From Brachionus manjavacas (Eukaryota; Rotifera; Eurotatoria; Ploima; Brachionidae), in contig JAHQIY010000007.1 of NCBI GenBank assembly GCA_019054805.1, positions 5,337,501-5,401,500 of the forward strand: DNA of 64,000 nt, in the 5' to 3' direction. The notes under the pieces were generated by a model, which was given only the letters and a program-made list of their open reading frames with translations, made no database searches and was not told the DNA's origin. A program made the translations under genes and the position numbers. Every line of letters begins with the position of its first letter. The first letter of the stretch is position 1. This document shows positions 25,156 through 35,747 of the stretch, piece by piece.

Positions 25156-26653
25156 AAATAATAAAAAAATTTATTTTTTTTATTTTTTAATTAAAAGATC
25201 CTTGAGCACATAAAATCTAATCGTTTCTATATTCAATCAAAAGATATTTGCATTATTTTTTTTCCTTACATCTAAGATGAACAGAAGATGGCACCCGAAC
25301 CATCTAAGAATTTGTTTTACAAAAATTAAATCTATTGACCAAAAAAAGATGGTCTGTGCGGAATTTATTCACCGCATTATTCATTCTCTTTATAGTTGAT
25401 ATCTTGACGACAATTCCATGTTATTCGTGAATAAAATTTCTAATGAAAACAAAAAAACACCACTCATTTCTGATGTCCTTCTTATCACATGGTATTATAA
25501 TATTGATTTTGTTTATTTTCTTTTAAATTATTTTTGGCTATAATTGATAAAAAATATTGATTTTATTGCTAAAATGTTTAATTAGCCTTAGATTTTTATT
25601 TTTCAAAGATAGGGTATCATTAAAATGATGATTGTTATTTTAGCAGAAATGCTTGCAAAAAATTGACTAAAAAATTACTCTGAAGATTTTGTGTATTCTT
25701 TTAATTCAGTATTTTTGTTCCTTAAAATAAAAATATTCAATTCTTGTAAAAGTTAGAATTTGAAAATATATGTATTTTTCTAAATTAATCAATTATTAAA
25801 TTAAATAAACACCACAAGGACGATGATAGAAAAAATTACAAAAAAAAACTAATAATTCCTTTTTATCTGTCTTGTAACAGGTCAAAGCTACTCAACATGC
25901 AGCTGAAAGTGAGGTTAATGACCATTCCAAAATTATTTTTTTAAAAATAAAAAAGACAAAAAAAAAGCGAATAATAAAATTTTATAAAAAATTATATTTT
26001 TTTATTTTAAATATTTCAATTCACTCATTAATTAATCTAAATTAAAAATGCATTTTCAACTTCACTCTGGTTGCATTGAGTTAATAAGATCATACATTTT
26101 ACGCAACACTGAGACTAGTTAAAATTTAAACATTTTCTTAATCATTTGATTAACCAAACTTTTGGTCATTTTAGACACCCATGTCTTTATCATTTAATTG
26201 GAAAAAAATTCTATTCTTTATATTTTTTTGTAAAGGAGAGATTAAGCATCTGATGCATTTATTAAAAGTCTCATTTTAAAAATTAAAAAAAAAATCCTTC
26301 TTGGTTTCATAATTTTTTTATAAATGTCATAAGTTAAAAAAATCTGTAAAAAAATTTCAAAGAGTATTGATTTTTTTAAATTATTTTAATCTTCATTTAA
26401 AAAAATTAAAACATCTTTTTTACTAAAATCAATAGAAGGCATATTAATATTGTCAATAATTTACTAGACTTGATTTACTAGATTTAAAAAACAGAGTAAC
26501 TAAAAAATCTTTATTTAAAACTTTTTTGTTTGATTTGAATATACATTTTGTAAAGCTGGTCTATTCTTCATCTTTTCGGATGCCATTTCTACTCTACTTT
26601 TATTTAAATAAAAAAATTCTATTAAAAAAATGAATTCGTTAAGTAAGATAAAA

Positions 26654-26788
26654 TTATCGCTTTTAAGCTATCTAGGCTATTTATTCACCTTCTCACACAC
26701 ACTTCTAATTTCTAATGAGAAATACGAAAGAAAAACTTTCTTTTTTTTTAAAAAAGGACTTGAATAGATATATCATTGTAATTTAGGT
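26654..26788. repeat. Direct repeat, copy 2
   Basis: Second copy, 1.6 kb downstream of the first and in the same orientation; about 20 bp longer because of an insertion between the CACACAC and TTGAATAG blocks. Confidence 0.6.
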
Positions 26789-29700
26789 TGAAAAATCGAA
26801 ATCCTACTAAAGCTTAAGAGTGCTTTCAAGTTGAGCTTTATTTATTTATTAATTAAAAGATTTTAGATCTAAAAAATAGGCAAAGATAAACGACGATTGC
26901 AAATAAGATAAGGATACGGTGCAATTCTTTTTGTAGACAAATTTGAGTGATTTTTGCATAGATACAGACCGAGTCAAGTATTCTCATAGAGATAGAACCG
27001 TTCGGCGGTTTGTTCTCTATTTGAATTTAAAATTTTACTTTCTCTTGAGATTAATAGAAATCGGTTCTAGTTGTTTTAATCAAGTATCTTAAGTGAACTA
27101 AAGGAATTCGAAGACAGTCGAGCTGTTATCTGTGCAGAAAAATTTTATCTCAAATAAAGCCCTAATGGCTTTAGTTAGAAAAATAAAAACATTAATTTAA
27201 AACATTCGCCTTAATTGGCTTTTTAATTGTGTTACTACTTGACCAAGTTTATTTTTTCAAATAATTAAATTGAATGGCATAGTTTTTCTTGTCAAAACTC
27301 CTAAATCTTATCTCAAATAAAATGCTAAATTTGAAACTTAATGCCTTTTTAATTTGGCTGAGCACAAAAATCACGGAATGAATTTAAGAAAATTTAAATT
27401 CTCTGATAAAATCTTAAATTATCATGATAGAATCACAATGTTCGCGTTTAGACGCCTCAGGACCGTCTACATGTCATATCACTTTCATCTGAACTTTTTT
27501 CTCGTTTTGTTTTTCTATCAAGCCACGACACTAAAAAAGCTTATTTGGCAACTTTATCAAGCGGTGTAATTTAAATCTTTCTTTAGGGTTTAAATTTTCA
27601 AAAAAAAAGAAATGAGAATTAAATCTTTATCCAAAAATTGTGTTTAATTACCGAATTAAGTATAGAGTACCATGTCAAAAATTTGAGCAAAAAATTCATC
27701 AATAAATCCAGATGACTTAATGGCTCTAATCTTCTTAATCAAAATGCGCTCTGAATTTACCGATTTTCCACCGTAAAAGTTACTTATGAAATTTGAGATG
27801 GTCACTATAGAACTTTGAAGTTAATACAAATATTTTCTTAGTAATTAAGCGTCTATGATTAGGCCAAGTCGTATGGTTTTTTAAAATATTTTGCTTTTCC
27901 ATCAGTTGACTTTTTGCTGCATGATGATAGACACATTCCTAAGCTGATAAACGCTTGTCAAGTGCGGCTACATTCCAAGTCCGTATGAGACCTTTCTTAG
28001 CCGTACACAATTTCTAAGGTGTTTGGCAAATAAAATTTATTCAACTTCGAATGATATTTGATATTTATTGAGATATTTTTAATCTTGTTCGTAAATAAAT
28101 CACCAAATATCTTTAACTTTTCTTTTTTCATATTTTAAAAAGGTGATCATTATATCAAATTAAAGTTTAAACTATCTTTTTTTTATTTCTTTCGGAAATA
28201 TAACTAATCTCTATAATAAACGAGCAAATAAATAGCAAAGTTTCCTATTGCTCAACTATTGCTTAATGAATCATGAGTACTAGTCCAAAAAACATTGTTA
28301 ACCAAATAATGCTATTTCATAATCAAATTACATTTATCTTTAATAAAATTTAATGAAAATTTTAATTTGATCTCATTTGCGGATCATAATATAAATATTT
28401 GTTCTTGAAAAAAATAAAGCAAAATCTAAATCTTTAATCTTCTAAATACAATCCGGTGACTTGACTTTAGATTTTACTTTAAACCTAATTAAAGATTTAA
28501 ATATTGATCCAAATGGTCAAATATCGGTGATTTCAAAAGTTCAAGATATAATAAGTTCTATCAATTTTAAAATTATTATTTTACTAAGGTCAGCTAGAGT
28601 AAAATCTTTAATTTAAAAAATACTTAAAAAAAAAATTAAATTTGCTGGCTTTACGCCGAAAATTAGATGAAAGCTATTGCTATTCTTATTATTATTTTTG
28701 AAAGAACTTTTTATTTTATATATAGTGTATTAGATTATTATCTCATTTATAAAATTAAAACTAAAAAAATAAATAAATAATAGCGCATGGTCAGCAATCT
28801 TTAGACACCTTTTAGAAAAAACTATTTTAACAACAAAAAAATTGACCTTTAAAGAAATCAAATTTTTAAATGAAAGGACTTTTATCTAGGATTTTTTGAA
28901 ATTATCGATATTAAAATACTTCGATCAATATTTAATAACATTCTCAAAAAGGTTCTAAAGGAATTTGAAATTTCAGAGCAGAAAAAAAGGATAATATCTA
29001 TTTTTTGCTTTAAAATGTTAGTTTGATTGTATTTTGTTTTCAACTTTAATTTTATAAAAAAAGAAATTAACCAAAGGCAATTCGATCATCAATATTTCCA
29101 AATTTCCAATCATTTGTACAAGTTTAATGAAAAAAAAAGCTTTTTTTTACACAATTTTAATTTTAGATTAAATCTTTGATTCAGAATTTTAAAAATTGAT
29201 AATCATAACAATTTTTTTAAATAGAAAAATTAATTTATTAACTCAAAAGATTTTTAAGAATTTTTAAAATTTTTTATTTTCGCTCCAAACATTTTTATTA
29301 AAGGAAATTATGAAAAGCGACTCTCTTTTAACCGAGCAGAAAAAAAAACTTTTTTTAGCCTGCTTGATTTAAAATTATTTATTAGAAAAATTGAAAATTT
29401 AAATGTTTAAAAGGATAGAATGAGTAAAAAAAGAGCAAAGATTCCATTTCATTTTATTTGAATTGAAGGACAATTTCTCTTTGCTTACAGAAAAAGTAGA
29501 AAAGTTTGAATGCTACTCTTCTACTTCAAAATATACTTCAATTTTTATATCCATCAATTTTCTATTTCTTCCATTATAAAATCAAAATCTAAATTTTAAA
29601 TTAAAAACAGTCCAATAATTCAAATAAAAAAAATTATTTTTTAATTTAAAATTGTTTTGATTTATCAAATATAGATTAAAGCTTTAAGATTAAAATTTAT

Positions 29701-30095
29701 TTCACATTCTACAACAAAATATTATTGCAAATTTTGTTATTTATTTTTTGTTCAAAGGAGAAGAAATTTTAGAATTTAGAAACTTAATTTATAATACACA
29801 TCGGCTTTTTAAAAAAGTCTGTAAGTGAAATACATTAAAAAGTAATTGTGTAATGTAAATAGCTAAACATAATTTTCAATTTGAACATTAAGGAAAGGAT
29901 TGTTAAAACGTGTTTTTTAATTTACAAGATTTTTCAATTTAGATCGAAATTATAAATGGACATTTCAAAATTAAAAAGTTTTATTTGACACAAAATAGAA
30001 TATTTAATCAATCCGTGAAATAAAAAATTTGAAATTCAAATATATTTAATTGAATTAATTGAATTATTTGGTTTGATTCGAAAATTCAATGTCAA

Positions 30096-30528
30096 TTGAC
30101 CCACGTTTGGTCATTTACGAAGCTTAGAGGCAGTAGACTCCTAGCTTTGGCAGCTTATATTGTTTGCGCTTTGTCGAACTTGTTTTTAAAACCATTAACT
30201 GTTCTGGATTCACAAATTTGTGTTGGCAGTTTGTTCCATCCTTTCACCACTCTATTTGTGAAAAAGTTTTCTCTTTTCCCACAATTTTTTCGTTGCTGGC
30301 TTAATTATGTGGACCACCTCTCAATAGACCCAGCCGGTCCAGTCTGCGTGAGTGAGTTAGCAGGCATGTTTGGATGAAACCAGTTTTCTTTATTGTAGCC
30401 CCTGACAAATTTAAACATCTGTATCATGTCTCCTCTTTCTCTACTCTCAGAGAATTTTTGCAGCCTTAATTTTCTTGATTAATCTCTCTTCATGCGTCAT
30501 TTGCCTGACTTCGTAGCCCTTCTTTGTT
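30096..30528 (-). pseudogene. LINE relic D, ORF2 C-terminal domain
   Basis: The minus strand encodes VQRRATK, then RERGDMIQMFKFVRGYNKEN, and after frame changes NFFTNRVVKGWNKLPTQIC and TVNGFKNKFDKA. This is the conserved C-terminal block after the reverse transcriptase of CR1/jockey-type LINEs. Stops and frameshifts break it. It ends exactly where the Tigger relic 2 terminus begins (30529). Confidence 0.85.
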
Positions 30529-31143
30529 CAGTCGAAACTCGTTATAACGAATCGCTCCGTTCCAAAAAAAACGTGTTCGTTATATAGAAGTTTCCATTGA
30601 ATAAGTGGGAAAAAAATTTTTTTGGTTCCAAAAATTTTTATTAAACAAAAAATAGAATTTTAATTAAAAAGAAAAAAAGTATTTATCAAAAGTGAAAACA
30701 AAAAATGAATTGTATTTTAAAAAAGGGGAGATTTTTGATCGCTTAAGTTGTACTCTATTGCCAATTTACTTTTCTAATCCGGACCATCCATTACCTGCCG
30801 TGAATTATTTATAACCTAACATTGTTGCATATTTTAAAGCTTGCTGTTGTATATCATAACCAGACAATGATATATTTGGATTATCGTTAAACCACATATC
30901 GATTGCGTCTTCTAAATCTTGATATTTGCTTTTTCTAATTCGTTTACTATCCGATTTAATGGTACTGCTTTAATAATTTTCTACAATTTTTTCTTTATTA
31001 GTTAAAATTGTCGAAACAGTTGAGTTTGAAAGGCCGAATTCTTGCGCGATTGATGATGTAGAATTTTCTTCTCTACTCTTATTGATAATCGCAATTTTAG
31101 TATTGATATCAATATTTTTTCCTTTTATTGCTTGGCTTTTCAT
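30529..31143 (-). mobile_element. Tigger/pogo-like DNA transposon relic 2
   Basis: Starts CAGTCGAAACTCGTTATAAC at 30529, the pogo/Tigger-type terminal repeat also seen at 47200. The minus-strand frame from 31143 down to about 30745 encodes an N-terminal transposase: MKSQAIKGK..., a first helix-turn-helix (SIAQEFGLSNSTVSTIL), a linker (KSDSKRIRKSKYQDLEDAI) and the start of a second CENP-B/Tc5-type DNA-binding domain (ISLSGYDIQQQALKYATML, then GNGWSG). At least three in-frame stops; the DDE catalytic part is deleted. The high-coordinate end is lost at the SINE-like repeat. Confidence 0.8.
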
Positions 31144-31440
31144 CCGTATAGCCGAATGGTTTGCGTGTTAGTCATGCAAGCAGAGGATCGAGGGTTCAAA
31201 ACCCGCTGAGGTTGAAAAAATCTTCAAAAAATCTTTGCAATACGGGGCAAATATTTAAACCTCTTTCATCATAAAAATAGGGGGACCAGTTTGGACTGGG
31301 TAATAATTGCGGTGTAGATGATTAACTCGATTGAGTAGCCTCTGTGTCAGATTGGAGCCGTTGCTCAAAAAGGTAATCGAAAAGGAGATGAACGCCTCCC
31401 CATTATCCACTAGGATAGAATAGGGACAATTATTATCTAG
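31144..31440 (+). mobile_element. tRNA-headed SINE-like repeat, copy 1
   Basis: The head carries Pol III promoter boxes: A box TAGCCGAATGG (31149-31159) and B box GGTTCAAAACC (31193-31203), spaced as in a tRNA, with a T-CAT triplet in the anticodon-loop position. The acceptor ends do not pair, so it is not a tRNA gene. A body of about 230 bp follows, and the whole unit is repeated on the opposite strand at 41081-41373. tRNA head plus unrelated body in dispersed copies is the definition of a SINE. The body contains no significant coding frame. Confidence 0.75.
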
Positions 31441-31445
31441 GGGCA

Positions 31446-31645
31446 GCATGTAGCTTGTCTTTTTTAGATGATGATAATGGTGCCACTACCTTTACCTCAA
31501 ATACTCTGACCGGATCATCTACTAGCACTAAGTTCAGGATATTATTTCCGAATGTCTCTATTTTCACCATTTGTGCTACAAAACAATCATCTAGAGCTCG
31601 AACAAATTCGACATTTTTTTTTTTTCAATGTGTTCAGAGCAGACA
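31446..31645 (-). pseudogene. LINE relic E, endonuclease-to-RT linker
   Basis: The minus-strand frame reads FVRALDDCFVAQMVKIETFG then NNILNLVLVDDPVRVFEV and APLSSSKKDKLH. The LDLVLVDDP...V-PPLSSS pattern is the end of the APE-type endonuclease domain of CR1-like LINEs. Truncated on both sides, abutting the SINE-like repeat. It could be the 5' part of relic D with the RT deleted, since both are on the same strand. Confidence 0.75.
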
Positions 31646-31822
31646 TTAGTCTTACATGCGAACATGGTGAACACACTCATTTATTAAAAATAAAAAATAA
31701 AAAATTAAATAGATTTTTAATATAAATCAAACTGTTTTAATTTATAAATTTATATATAAATAAATAGTACAAAATAGAATAAGAAGAAAGATAAGGAGAG
31801 AGAAAGGTGATTTGACATTTAT

Positions 31823-32600
31823 TTAGTTTATAATTTTTTTTTTGTATTTTACATAATTAAGAAAATTATAGATGTAATCTATGTCAAATTTGGGAAACAT
31901 TTGAATAAACTCAATAAAGTGTAGATTTACATTATTAATTTTTCTTTGTCTAAAAAGAGATAAATTTAAATCTAGATCTTTCAGTGTAAAAGAGTTGATA
32001 AATTTAGGAAAACAGAAGGAAAATGTTAATTCACCAAAAGAGTTGAACCCTAGACTTCCTGGAGTATAAAATTTATTACTGTTTCTTAAATTATATGGTT
32101 TGTTAAGTGATTCGTTCACAATAAGTTGAGTTTTAAGTGGAAGAGGCGATTCTGGGTTCTTTAAAATCTTATAAGAAAAACAGCAAAGCTTAATGATCAG
32201 CCAATGTTGAAATCCGTAAAGACCTAGAATTTCAAGATTATTATTTATTGTATTGAAATCATTAGGATAATTAACTTGGGCTTTGAAGTGAATCAATTTG
32301 AAAAGCGAAATATAATATGAATTGGATAGAGATCGAATAGCAGGTTTTGAGAAATAGATGGTTAGTGATAAACAATAATCAAAGTGGGACAAGATGAACG
32401 TTTTAAAGAATTGTATTTTTACTGGTTTTGAAAGAAAGAATAATTGCTTAATTGAGTTTAGCTTTTTATTAATAGTAGCTTTTAGATTGTTAACGTGAAA
32501 ATTAGATGCTGTTACATCACCATCACAAGCACCAAAATTATTATGCTATTTGATATCAGGGTAATTAAAGTCTCCTGATATCATCTTGTTCGAATATTTG
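31823..32600 (-). pseudogene. LINE relic F, EN fragment joined to ORF2 C-terminus
   Basis: An open stretch of 189 codons (31823-32392) begins after FFKTFILSHFDYC and continues NSYYISLFKLIHFKAQ, LGLYGFQHWLIIK and KPYNLRNSNKFYTPGSLG, the C-terminal domain of a LINE ORF2 of a different family from relics A and D. Upstream in the same direction VNNLKATINKKLNSIKQ fits the thumb region. At about 32560 a short endonuclease motif (MISGDFNYPDI) appears, so the RT palm has been deleted. Same strand as relics D and E. Confidence 0.75.
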
Positions 32601-32640
32601 CCCCATAATGATAATTTGAGCATTGTGTCACAAAATTTAT

Positions 32641-33370
32641 TCTTTACAATAACACATTTTAATTTTTAGACTCATACTCTGTTTTATTTTATCAATACAT
32701 TTTTAATTTTATAAATTCAGCATCAAATAACTTTTGTTTAAATTATACATCAGGAATTGGTTTTTTAGTAAAAAAAAAATTTTTTAAATTAATATCCACC
32801 GATTCTCTCTATTTTTTAAAAATCGTTGGAAATTAAGAATAATTTATTTGGAATTTCAAATTATTTTAAAAGAAAATTCTTTTTATTTTTTGTATTTTTA
32901 ATAAAAATAAAACTTTTAAATATTGAAATATAGTTTTTGAGTAAATTTAATACTGGAAGAAAAGAAAAAGATTCTTTCTCGGCAAATTTCGAAGTGATGT
33001 GTCTACGAATATTTTTTTAAATGTAAAGCTAAAAGTTTGATAATATAAAAGGATTAAAATTTTTTCGATTTTTTTCACGATGAATATCATGACTAGAAAA
33101 TTCTTGGTATTCTAAAATAATAAATTGTGTTAATCTTAATGACTCGAAGTTCCGAGATAAATCCCTAAAGCATCTATAAAGAATGAATATATCTTATTCT
33201 GAAATTCGAACATTAACTCAGTTTTGTCTTCAATTTCGGGGCTCAAGATTTATTTATTAAATATCAATTGTCCATTTATTTCCAATTACCATCTTTTATA
33301 AAAAATTATAAATTATTTAGATTTTTTTGTATTCAAATTTACACAAAAAATTAAAAATTTTTTTGATATC
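32641..33370. other. AT-rich spacer, nothing recognised
   Basis: No frame, repeat or structured element could be supported here. Confidence 0.5.
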
Positions 33371-33377
33371 TATGATT

Positions 33378-35740
33378 GAGTCAATCTAATTTTGTGATCC
33401 AATGTTCGCAAGATTTGTGAACATTCAATGATCACTGGGTTCGTGATCTCCTCAAGATCACTAAACTGGTGATCCCAAAATTGTGATCAATTGTAAATAC
33501 GGCTAGATCACCAAACTTAAAGCATGATCACATAACCAAATTAATGATTACAAAATTTAACAACTGATCACCAAATTTTTTATTTTATTCAAGAATATTT
33601 TTTTGGGTATGTGTGTGATTTAAAAAAGCATGAAGATTAAATATAAAAATCTTGCATATATATAGAAAACAAAAAAGAGTAAAGAAGCTATAAAAATCTA
33701 AAACAAAATAAAAAAATTTGTATTATAAAGGGAGTTAGAAGTATCAGAGGATTTTAAAACTTTCGATAAGCTAAGAAATCTTGGGTTAGTTGTTTTTAAC
33801 AAACAATGTGATAAAGCTAATTGATCTAATTATGGTAGTGATTTAAGCTTAAGATTAAGAAAGAGATCAAGCGATTCTAAAAACTTAATTTTAACATGGC
33901 GTTGTACTCGTTGTGGTACATTTAAATCCATATACGATGGTTCATTTTTTAGTTTGTTCAAGAAACCAGCTAAGTTAATTTTAGCTCTTTTAAAATGTTG
34001 GTCAGCACAACTTACTGTTCGTAAATCACAATCAATTATTGAATTAAACTTTAATGATAAACTATGTGAAGAAATGATTGGCAATCTTTTTAAAACTCTT
34101 CCACATTTATGTTCGGTTTCGGTTGAAAAATCAAATTTGACATTAGGCGGAAATGGAAAAATAGTCGAAATCGATGAGTCATTATACGCAAAAGTTAAAC
34201 ACTGGAAGGGTGAGTTATTACATTATAATTCCGATAGATTTACGATAAGTTATAATTTTAATGTCTAAAGGCAAGGATCTTATAAGGAAACAAGTCTGGG
34301 TGTTTGGTTTGGCACAAAGAAAAGAAGCGAACGGTAGCCAAAAATGTACCAGATCGAGAAGCACCTACTTTACTTGGTATTATTTACGATAGATGCGGAA
34401 TAGGTTAAATAATTTATTCGACTGCTGGCCATAGTATAACAAGATAAGCAAAATGAAAGAATTCAAGCATCAGACCGTCAACCATTCTTATAATTTTGTT
34501 GAGCCAGAATCTGGAACGTGTACTAATTTGATTGAATCGCTTTTGAATGTTTCAAAACAAAAGTTTAAAGAAATCAAAGGATGTAAGAGATCTAATATTA
34601 AACCATATTTGAACGAAATTACTTGGCGTTATAATAATAACGTCAATAATGATCGAGTTTTATGTTACAAGTTAATACTGCAAACAATTGCAAACTTTTA
34701 TGTGCCAGGACAAGAGTAAAATTATTAACATATTCAATTTATTAATTTGTCAAATTATTCTATTTTTTTAGTTTTGCCAATATTGATGAAAATATCAGAC
34801 AATTTACCTGTGATTGAGAGGAAGAGATCGAAGGAGAAGAAGAAATAGTCGAAGACGATGATGACAATGTTTCTGAGTCGGGTTCTGAATGTTCAATTGG
34901 GAGTTCAGTTTTTGGCTCGTTTAAAGAAACAATTGATAGTGATTTAAGTCAATGTTTAGATTCAGACGATGAAACTGTCGAAAAAACTACAGATTCAAAG
35001 ACCGATACATTATTGAGAATGAAACTGAGAATGAAGCTGTAATTGATGAGAGAACTGAAGCTGATGACTTAAATTGTTCATCGTCTTCTGAAAACCAACA
35101 AAGTAGTACAAGTGACCAGTCTGAATCAGAACTATATAATGATAAATTTAATCCGTCAATTGAAGAAAAAATTAAGTGTATTGATTCTAAGTTAAAGAAT
35201 TTAAATTTAAATCCAGCTAAAATAAGGTCTTTAGTTTATGAAAAAGAGTCTTTAACTGAACCCAAATGTTCAGATGAAACGGAATTGGCTGTCAAACAAG
35301 CGCTAAGTAAGCATGAAAATTCCACTCAGTGTCCAATTTGTAAGAAGATGTTTAAGAATGATAAAGGAGTAAAGTTACACAAGTCGAAGATGCATTAAAT
35401 TCATGTTTATTTTTTTTTAACATTGATATTTTTATTTTACTTTTTTTGTCAAAAATTTAATTGATAACTAAATTGAATCATTGATCACTAAATTAACTTA
35501 AAGATTGCATAATTCAATAAACTATTTAATTTAAATTTGTTGTTAACTTTTTTAAAAAAATATGATCACAAATTTTGTGATCACCAGTTTAGTATTCTTG
35601 AGGAGATCACGAACCCAGTGATCATTGAATGTTCACTGAATTTAATGAATTATTGAAACAATGTATTGAATTACTGAACCATTGAATGTACAATGTTCAC
35701 AAATCTTGTGAACATTGGATCACAAAATTAGATTGACCCC
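33378..35740 (+). mobile_element. Merlin/IS1595-like DNA transposon with long terminal inverted repeats
   Basis: The ends are inverted copies: left GAGTCAATCTAATTTTGTGA at 33378, right on the other strand GGGTCAATCTAATTTTGTGA. The repeat continues inward for more than 100 bp (CACTGGGTTCGTGATCTCC in both), with an extra block of about 60 bp in the right copy. TATGATT flanks both ends (33371-33377 and 35741-35747), a 7-bp target duplication (8 bp with one mismatch). GTGATC motifs recur through both ends. The interior is occupied by the transposase relic. Element length 2,363 bp. Confidence 0.85.
33734..35398 (+). pseudogene. Merlin/ISXO2-type transposase with acidic region and C2H2 zinc finger
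   Basis: N-terminal zinc-binding region: cysteines in NKQCDKAN and WRCTRCGTF. Then the ISXO2-like core: GNGKIVEIDESLYAKVKHWKG, QVWVFGLAQRKEAN, VPDREAPTLLGIIY, DCW, and HQTVNHSYNFVEPESGTCTN. Two introns fit: 34210-34270 (61 bp, GTGAGT...AAG) and 34716-34771 (56 bp). After the second, the frame continues as an acidic Ser/Glu/Asp-rich region and ends in a C2H2 finger (CPICKKMF...LHKSKMH, about 35330-35395). The copy is dead: TGA at about 33810, frameshifts near 34340 and 34420, TAA near 34400, TGA near 34820 and a frameshift near 35005. DDE transposases of this group cut and paste the element via its terminal repeats; the role of the tail is unknown. Confidence 0.8.
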
Positions 35741-35747
35741 TATGATT

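Larger units (their letters stand above)
18328..30095. other. Gene-poor region containing one direct repeat pair
   Basis: Nearly 12 kb of AT-rich sequence with no credible exon. A segment at 25041-25155 (CTATCTAGGTTATTTATTCACC ... TTGAATAGATATATCATTG) recurs in the same orientation at 26654-26788. The frame at 27354-27569 has no domain and is not called. Together with the two preceding stretches this forms a 20-kb gap between genes; it may be intergenic, or an intron or regulatory domain of a gene whose exons are too short to see. Confidence 0.4.

Noticed and set aside
27354-27569. Plus-strand frame of 71 codons in the gene-poor region
   Set aside because: No domain, no splice context and no composition shift.
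31144-31215. A functional tRNA gene with a CAT anticodon
   Set aside because: A and B boxes fit, but the acceptor strands do not pair and the anticodon stem has mismatches; the same unit with a body recurs at 41 kb, so it is a SINE-like head.
33830-34084. Minus-strand frame of 84 codons
   Set aside because: Antisense to the transposase exon; no domain.
33954-34719. Bacterial contamination suggested by an IS1595-type transposase
   Set aside because: The frame is interrupted by a short eukaryotic GT-AG intron that restores the conserved core, and the element has eukaryotic-style terminal repeats and flanks.
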